NCBI GenBank assembly: GCA_031266635.1
Contig: JAISAN010000122.1
Span: 1 to 5,202, forward strand
DNA from: Treponema sp.
Lineage (GTDB): Bacteria > Spirochaetota > Spirochaetia > Treponematales > Breznakiellaceae
Direction of reading: 5' to 3'
DNA: 5,202 nucleotides
The notes beneath the pieces were generated by a model. It was given only the letters and a program-made list of their open reading frames with translations. It had not been told where the DNA came from and ran no database searches. Shown in pieces: positions 5,086-5,202 of this stretch (its first letter is position 1; each line of letters opens with the position of its first letter). Made by a program: the position numbers and the translations under genes.

Positions 5086-5202
5086 ATTAGAGTCTGTCTA
5101 TAATGTAGACACATTATAGACAGACTACCTTAAAAACCGCATTTGCGTATGCAAATGCAAGGTCTGTCCATAAAGTAACCGACTTTATGGACAGACACTA
5201 AT
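5086..5202. repeat. Nested palindromic element, MITE-like
   Basis: This 117-bp stretch is almost entirely inverted repeats. Hairpin A (5091-5126) has a perfect 16-bp stem and an AGAC loop. Hairpin B (5139-5158) is GCATTTGC/GCAAATGC with a GTAT loop. Hairpin C (5162-5196) has a perfect 15-bp stem and an AACCG loop. The arms of A and C are two versions of GTCTGTCYATAAWGT, identical at 13 of 15 positions. The outer ends match as well: ATTAGA at 5086-5091 against the reverse complement of 5197-5202 (ATTAGT). The whole element therefore has imperfect terminal inverted repeats, 18 of 21 positions alike. No transposase is encoded. The element reaches the window edge and may continue. It lies just upstream of the barrel gene. 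No T-run follows the hairpins, so they do not look like ordinary terminators. A non-autonomous transposable element or dispersed repeat is the best guess. Confidence 0.7.
5113..5118 (-). promoter_or_regulatory. Candidate -10 box for the barrel-peptidase operon
   Basis: The minus strand reads a perfect TATAAT within an arm of hairpin A, which would start transcription near 5106 and give a leader of about 45 bases. No convincing -35 hexamer is seen 16-18 bases upstream. Because the arm is a palindrome, the same TATAAT also occurs on the + strand at 5099-5104. This is weak evidence, but it is the best promoter-like hexamer in the 141-bp region upstream of the gene. Confidence 0.25.

Noticed and set aside
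5091..5196. CRISPR array
   Set aside because: There are only two related units, each a self-contained hairpin, with no series of equal-length spacers and no cas gene.
5091..5196. Tandem intrinsic terminators for a gene to the right
   Set aside because: The stems are long, but neither is followed by a T-run on either strand, and the related arms and outer inverted repeat fit a repeat element better.
1..5202. tRNA, rRNA, transposase or phage gene
   Set aside because: Coding regions account for nearly all of the window, and the only non-coding stretch of note (5062-5202) shows hairpins but no cloverleaf or mobile-element protein.

Overview
The window holds four complete protein-coding genes in two convergent pairs. 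Base composition is moderately GC-rich (estimated by eye, slightly above half G+C), with strong Shine-Dalgarno sites for three of the four genes. The proteins resemble those of host-associated Treponema-like spirochaetes: two secreted lipoproteins with relaxed lipoboxes, a CsgG/LpoB-like lipoprotein and an outer-membrane beta-barrel. Assignment to spirochaetes, possibly an insect-gut treponeme, is an inference from protein style and was not tested by any search.

Layout. Positions 14-1093 (+) encode a cytosolic Gfo/Idh/MocA-family NAD(P)-dependent oxidoreductase. After a 14-bp gap, 1108-2412 (+) encodes a lipoprotein with a central helical/TPR-like segment and a CsgG/LpoB-like C-terminal domain. 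A strong hairpin at 2415-2452 fills the 42-bp gap between convergent stop codons and looks like a shared bidirectional terminator. On the minus strand, 3576-2455 encodes a lipoprotein zinc peptidase of the 'predicted aminopeptidase' family (HESLH motif). Upstream of it in the same direction, 5061-3634 encodes a beta-barrel outer-membrane protein. The two minus-strand genes probably form one transcript (barrel first, peptidase second). Three of the four products are envelope proteins, but no shared pathway is evident.

The most unusual part is the right end, about 4925-5202. The barrel protein has an odd N-terminal extension of roughly 55 residues ahead of its signal peptide. The DNA encoding it is rich in inverted repeats, two of which are mutually exclusive, and it contains a good ribosome-binding site with no start codon after it. 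Immediately upstream, 5086-5202 is a compact nested palindrome: two related long hairpins flanking a smaller one, with the outer ends also forming an inverted repeat. It looks like a MITE-like or dispersed repeat element sitting in the promoter/leader of the minus-strand operon. No RNA gene, CRISPR array, transposase or phage gene was seen.
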